Shown one piece after another: positions 60,854 through 64,000 of a stretch of 64,000 bases of DNA. Source of the stretch: Metellina segmentata. Lineage: Eukaryota > Arthropoda > Arachnida > Araneae > Tetragnathidae. Within the stretch, counting starts at the first letter, position 1, and each line of letters opens with the position of its first letter. Made by a program: the position numbers and the translations under genes. Where the stretch lies: positions 18,292,088 through 18,356,087 of the forward strand of contig OX375883.1 of the NCBI GenBank assembly GCA_947359465.1. The letters are read 5' to 3'. The notes beneath the pieces are model-generated. The model was not told the origin of the DNA, searched no databases, and was given only the letters and a program-made list of their open reading frames with translations.

Positions 60854-61412
60854 CGAACAACAAATATATGGCAGAACGCAATGTTATGAAATCAAGTTTG
60901 TAGCCAAATACAAAAGAAAGGACGTGTAAAATGTTGCAAAATTATAAACCAAAGAATGCAAAATACTCGAATAAAGGTGATGGAAAAATAAATTAAATGC
61001 CGCGAAATTTGCCAGAGCAGGAATCCTTAATGTAGCAAAACTACTTGAAGGAAACAAGGCAGTAAACACAGATGAAGATAATCTAAAACGGATCATGCGT
61101 CAAACTAAAACAATCAAGAAATATGTAAGAATATAGTCTAGAGCCTAATAACGTATTGAAACGTAATGCAGAAAAATTCAAGTTAGGATTTACGGAACTA
61201 AGATTCGTGACAGGAAGAATCCTAATCTTAAATTTATCCATGACGAGATTTTCCCCATTTGCACGAATATCCCTTGGAACAGAAAGAATCCTAATGTTAA
61301 ATTTATCGTGAAGAATTTTCCCCTACCGCTGCAAAAAAATTCAAAAAGTTTAAACGTATACGCCATCTAGTGCCAATTTGTCTAAGTTTTAACATTAGGA
61401 TTCCTCCTGTCC
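60854..61412. repeat. Block B, unit IV
   Basis: Last copy of block B before the array edge. Like unit I it keeps both arms of the internal duplication. Confidence 0.8.
60868..61128 (+). pseudogene. Broken short ORF in block B, unit IV
   Basis: Same frame pair. It shares with unit II the early TAG (TTTGTAGCC), which links units II and IV at this site. The second frame also differs near its end (CGTCAAACTAAAAC). Product unknown. Confidence 0.35.
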
Positions 61413-61472
61413 CCATTCTCTTGTTAGCCCGATGGACCAACGAAGTTTATCACCTTTTAACGCGGTCACAAC
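61413..61472. repeat. Block C stub at array edge
   Basis: Sixty bases matching the start of copy 1 through CGCGGTCACAAC, then unrelated sequence (CATAGCCGTC). Marks the end of the macro-repeat array. Confidence 0.8.
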
Positions 61473-62715
61473 CATAGCCGTCTCGAGTGGAACAGGCCAT
61501 GACAGCTGAAAATGAGTCATCCATTCCGTCTTAACTTTTCTCCCGAGTGCGCGCACTCCAATGCAGGGTTGCAGGATTTTTAAATCCATTCTGTTTTTTT
61601 ACTTTCACAAACCAAATATTCGAAATATATAAGTAGGATTTATATTATCAGTTTATTACACAAGCTTTATCAGAGCTAAAGCACTATTTATTATCTTTAA
61701 ATCAATTATTTGGTTATTATACTTGAGTTTTTGATACGAAAGAAATACTTGAACATTCTTTTTTTTTAATAGAAAAATTGCAAATTAATATTTGATGACT
61801 GAATTACCTACTCTTGACAATTAGTGATTAATTTTTTTCCAGATTTATTTATTATAATCATGCTAGCTAGATTAATCACAAATATATTGTTTTCCACTTA
61901 TTTTATTAATATTTTTGTAGAGGTTAAATTTAAAGAAAATATCCAGCTAAGAAGGTATATTTAATATATAATCATCAAAAGTATTTAAATCATCATAAAA
62001 TAATAAAAAGGAACTTACCTTTTTGAAAAAGAAAATATACTACTACTAGGTATATTTTGATAGTCATCAAAAGCTAAAATAAATTTATGGAAGATATTTC
62101 CAGCAGAGTAATAATTTTAAAAGTTAAAAAAGTAGTAAAAACATGAAAACATATAAGAAATAAAAACTTTATTCACACTTCAAAAGCATTTTAGATCACA
62201 AAATTATAAATCTATCCAGTTTCTAAGCTTCTTGATGCATTAAGATATTTGTACTTGTCGCACAAAAACATGGTAAATTCATATAATTTAGTACATAAAC
62301 AGTCACATAAACAATTTCATATTGATATATTACTTATTAGAAAATAAATTTTCTTGATAGTACTTTTAAGTTTGTTAGATTTCAAAAACTATTAATTTAT
62401 TTTAGATTTCAGTAGATTCAGAAAATAAACAATAATTTTTAACCTAAAACAAACATAGCAACAAAAAAAAAACACTTTTTATAATTATGAAAAGCACTAA
62501 GCTTTTTTGTTAACAATCCATATTACTGATAAATGTGATCCCAAAAGAATAGTTATCTCATAAAATATAAAGAATAAAAATATTTTTTAAAAGAAAAGTA
62601 ACTTGCTTTCATGAATGATACTGATGCAAATGTATAAAATATCAATATGTTAATAATACACAGGTAAATTCAAGAAATTTGTTTTTAAATTATCACTTTA
62701 CACCTTCTTAAACTT
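61473..62715. other. Single-copy AT-rich sequence beyond the array
   Basis: Unrelated to the macro-repeat. The first 130 bp is GC-richer (CCCGAGTGCGCGCACTCC near 61543) and lies in a 64-codon minus-strand frame (61395-61589) that begins in single-copy sequence and runs into the block C stub. The rest is very AT-rich with no gene seen; it may be the 3' untranslated region or 3' flank of the transposase gene. Confidence 0.6.
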
Positions 62716-64000
62716 TTACAATTTGCGTTCATTAACACACACTACAATTTTATTATTTATGAGATTGCAGTAATTTTTTAAAAAAATATTACTAATTGTA
62801 CAAATGGAATTTTCAATTTTATCAAAAAAAGTTACATTACATACCTTACAATTAACATTTTTCACACACCCACTATTTATCAAGTAATATTTAAATAGTC
62901 CAACTAAAATATGGTACTGATTTGAGCTCTTCAAAAATGCAGCTTCAGTATCACCCGACACAAGTTTTTTAAATATGCGTAAACAGTGGAATATAACCTT
63001 AACCATCTGTGAAGATGGCTTTTTCAGACCACCACGATTCAAAATATTCAAATATCCATCACTACTTTCAGGAAGGGGGAAATCACCTACATCTACAGCT
63101 AAATTAGTGTTTGCCATATAAAGTTTTCGACAAGAGTCACACGATATATCGAGTTTATGAGTACAATAACCTCCAATGTAGGTAAGAACTTCTATTTCAT
63201 CTTGAGAAATTTCTAAATCAATATCACTTAAAATATTTTCAAAGACCATAAAGTCTACGAGTTGGTGAGCAGGTGGAGAGAAATCGCAGAAAAGAGACTT
63301 CAGAGAAAAAGTTCCGCAACTCATTGATTGTAAGCTTAACATACTTTTAACTCTGATTTTCCTCTCACTTTCAATAATTTCCTGTACAGTAACATGGTAG
63401 TTACTGCCTGACATTTGTCGATACATTCCAAACCGAGATTCCAAGAGATCAGTTTGAAATTTTCCAGTCAAAACATATGAAAAACCATCGGTAGTAAGCA
63501 GCTTTTCGATTATATTTTTCATACATTTTGTTGTATGAATTAAGGCAAAAAATGTCTCTTCACTCAAGCAGCCACACCTTGGTTTTAATTTTAACTTTTG
63601 CCAAGTATCTAACCACAAAGCAAACTGTTCCAAGAAAAGAAGTCTTTCATCTTCAATGGTTGCAAAAACTTTACTGTTTTCATTTCTGGTAAAAATTCCT
63701 TTGGTTGAATTGTTAATGTTTACTATATCCCACCATTTTTTGATAATTTGTAGAAATTTCACTGTAGGATTCCATTGCATATAAAACTTGGAGGATTCTC
63801 CATATTTTTGTAAAGCAGCACAAGTTGATTCATCAAAAACTTTTAAGGCAAGGGAAACATTCTGTCTCTCAATATTTGTTGGATATACCACTTTGAAGTT
63901 TAACTTAGGAGCATATTTTACAATAGAGTCTTTCTCCAGATTGTATGTCCTCCTTATTAATGAAAAAGAAACCTTTTCTGTGGATTCAAAATCATCAAAT
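62716..64000 (-). CDS. P-element/THAP9-like transposase, C-terminal part
   Basis: The frame is open from the window edge to TAA 62716, 427 codons with no break; the N terminus lies outside the window. Recognised by family-typical stretches: YPTNIERQNVSLALKVFDE, LTGKFQTDLLESRFGMYRQM, SGSNYHVTVQEIIESERKIR, and a late TYIGGYCTHKL followed by C-X2-C (CDSC), the layout of the P-element transposase C-terminal region. P transposases and vertebrate THAP9 bind DNA through an N-terminal THAP zinc finger, which would lie beyond the edge. It could be an active or recent P-like element or a domesticated gene; the open frame does not decide. An upstream GTG at 63889 is not the start, since the frame continues beyond it. 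Confidence 0.85.
   Translation of the reverse strand, partial: FDDFESTEKVSFSLIRRTYNLEKDSIVKYAPKLNFKVVYPTNIERQNVSLALKVFDESTCAALQKYGESSKFYMQWNPTVKFLQIIKKWWDIVNINNSTKGIFTRNENSKVFATIEDERLLFLEQFALWLDTWQKLKLKPRCGCLSEETFFALIHTTKCMKNIIEKLLTTDGFSYVLTGKFQTDLLESRFGMYRQMSGSNYHVTVQEIIESERKIRVKSMLSLQSMSCGTFSLKSLFCDFSPPAHQLVDFMVFENILSDIDLEISQDEIEVLTYIGGYCTHKLDISCDSCRKLYMANTNLAVDVGDFPLPESSDGYLNILNRGGLKKPSSQMVKVIFHCLRIFKKLVSGDTEAAFLKSSNQYHILVGLFKYYLINSGCVKNVNCKVCNVTFFDKIENSICTISNIFLKNYCNLINNKIVVCVNERKL

Larger units (their letters stand above)
59023..61472. repeat. Macro-repeat unit IV, truncated at array edge
   Basis: Blocks A and B and the first 60 bases of block C follow unit III in the same order. Similarity stops at 61472, inside block C, and unrelated single-copy sequence begins. 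This is the right edge of the array within the window. Confidence 0.9.

Overview
This 64-kb window is AT-rich eukaryotic DNA made almost entirely of transposable elements and satellite. No bacterial operon, ribosomal RNA gene, functional tRNA gene or CRISPR array was found. The element mix points to an arthropod: a Jockey-clade LINE with three zinc knuckles in ORF1, a second LINE with an RNase H tail, two Tc1 families, a DD41D mariner relative and a P-element/THAP9-type transposase. From memory of similar Tc1, DUF4817 and SINE sequences I favour a spider or other chelicerate, but this is inference.

Large-scale layout. Positions 1-61472 are a head-to-tail array of a composite unit whose complete version (unit III, 36792-59022) is about 22.2 kb. 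Unit I (1-21846) lacks the last part of the unit. Unit II (21847-36791) lacks block A, the Jockey LINE and the satellite, but carries private segments. Unit IV (59023-61472) is the start of another unit and stops abruptly at 61472. The array runs off the left edge of the window.

Order inside a full unit: block A with a tRNA-derived SINE; block B, a conserved broken short ORF; block C (about 1.2 kb); Jockey LINE; a second block C; block D; a Tc1 transposase tail; a large inverted repeat whose left arm is split by a DD41D element and whose loop holds a second Tc1 element; a linker with a palindrome and TATA-like box; a 107-bp satellite; block E; a truncated RNase H LINE; block F. Units I and III share most rearrangements (satellite, inverted Tc1 segment, LINE), while unit II is the odd one out. 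This suggests a higher-order repeat or separate histories within the array.

The transposon genes in the array are all broken: by stops and frameshifts, by 5' truncation, by an internal inversion, or by lost catalytic residues. None looks able to act alone, although the two Jockey ORF2 copies carry different nonsense mutations. The only long open reading frame without a break is at the right end, outside the array (62716-64000, minus). It is the C-terminal part of a P-element/THAP9-like transposase that runs off the window.

I found no gene set that works together as a pathway. The most notable biology is structural: the 22-kb macro-repeat and its edge, a satellite present in 34, 4 and 0 copies in three successive units, a possible 50-nt spliceable intron in LINE ORF1, a LINE held between two 1.2-kb direct repeats, and a nested foldback structure.
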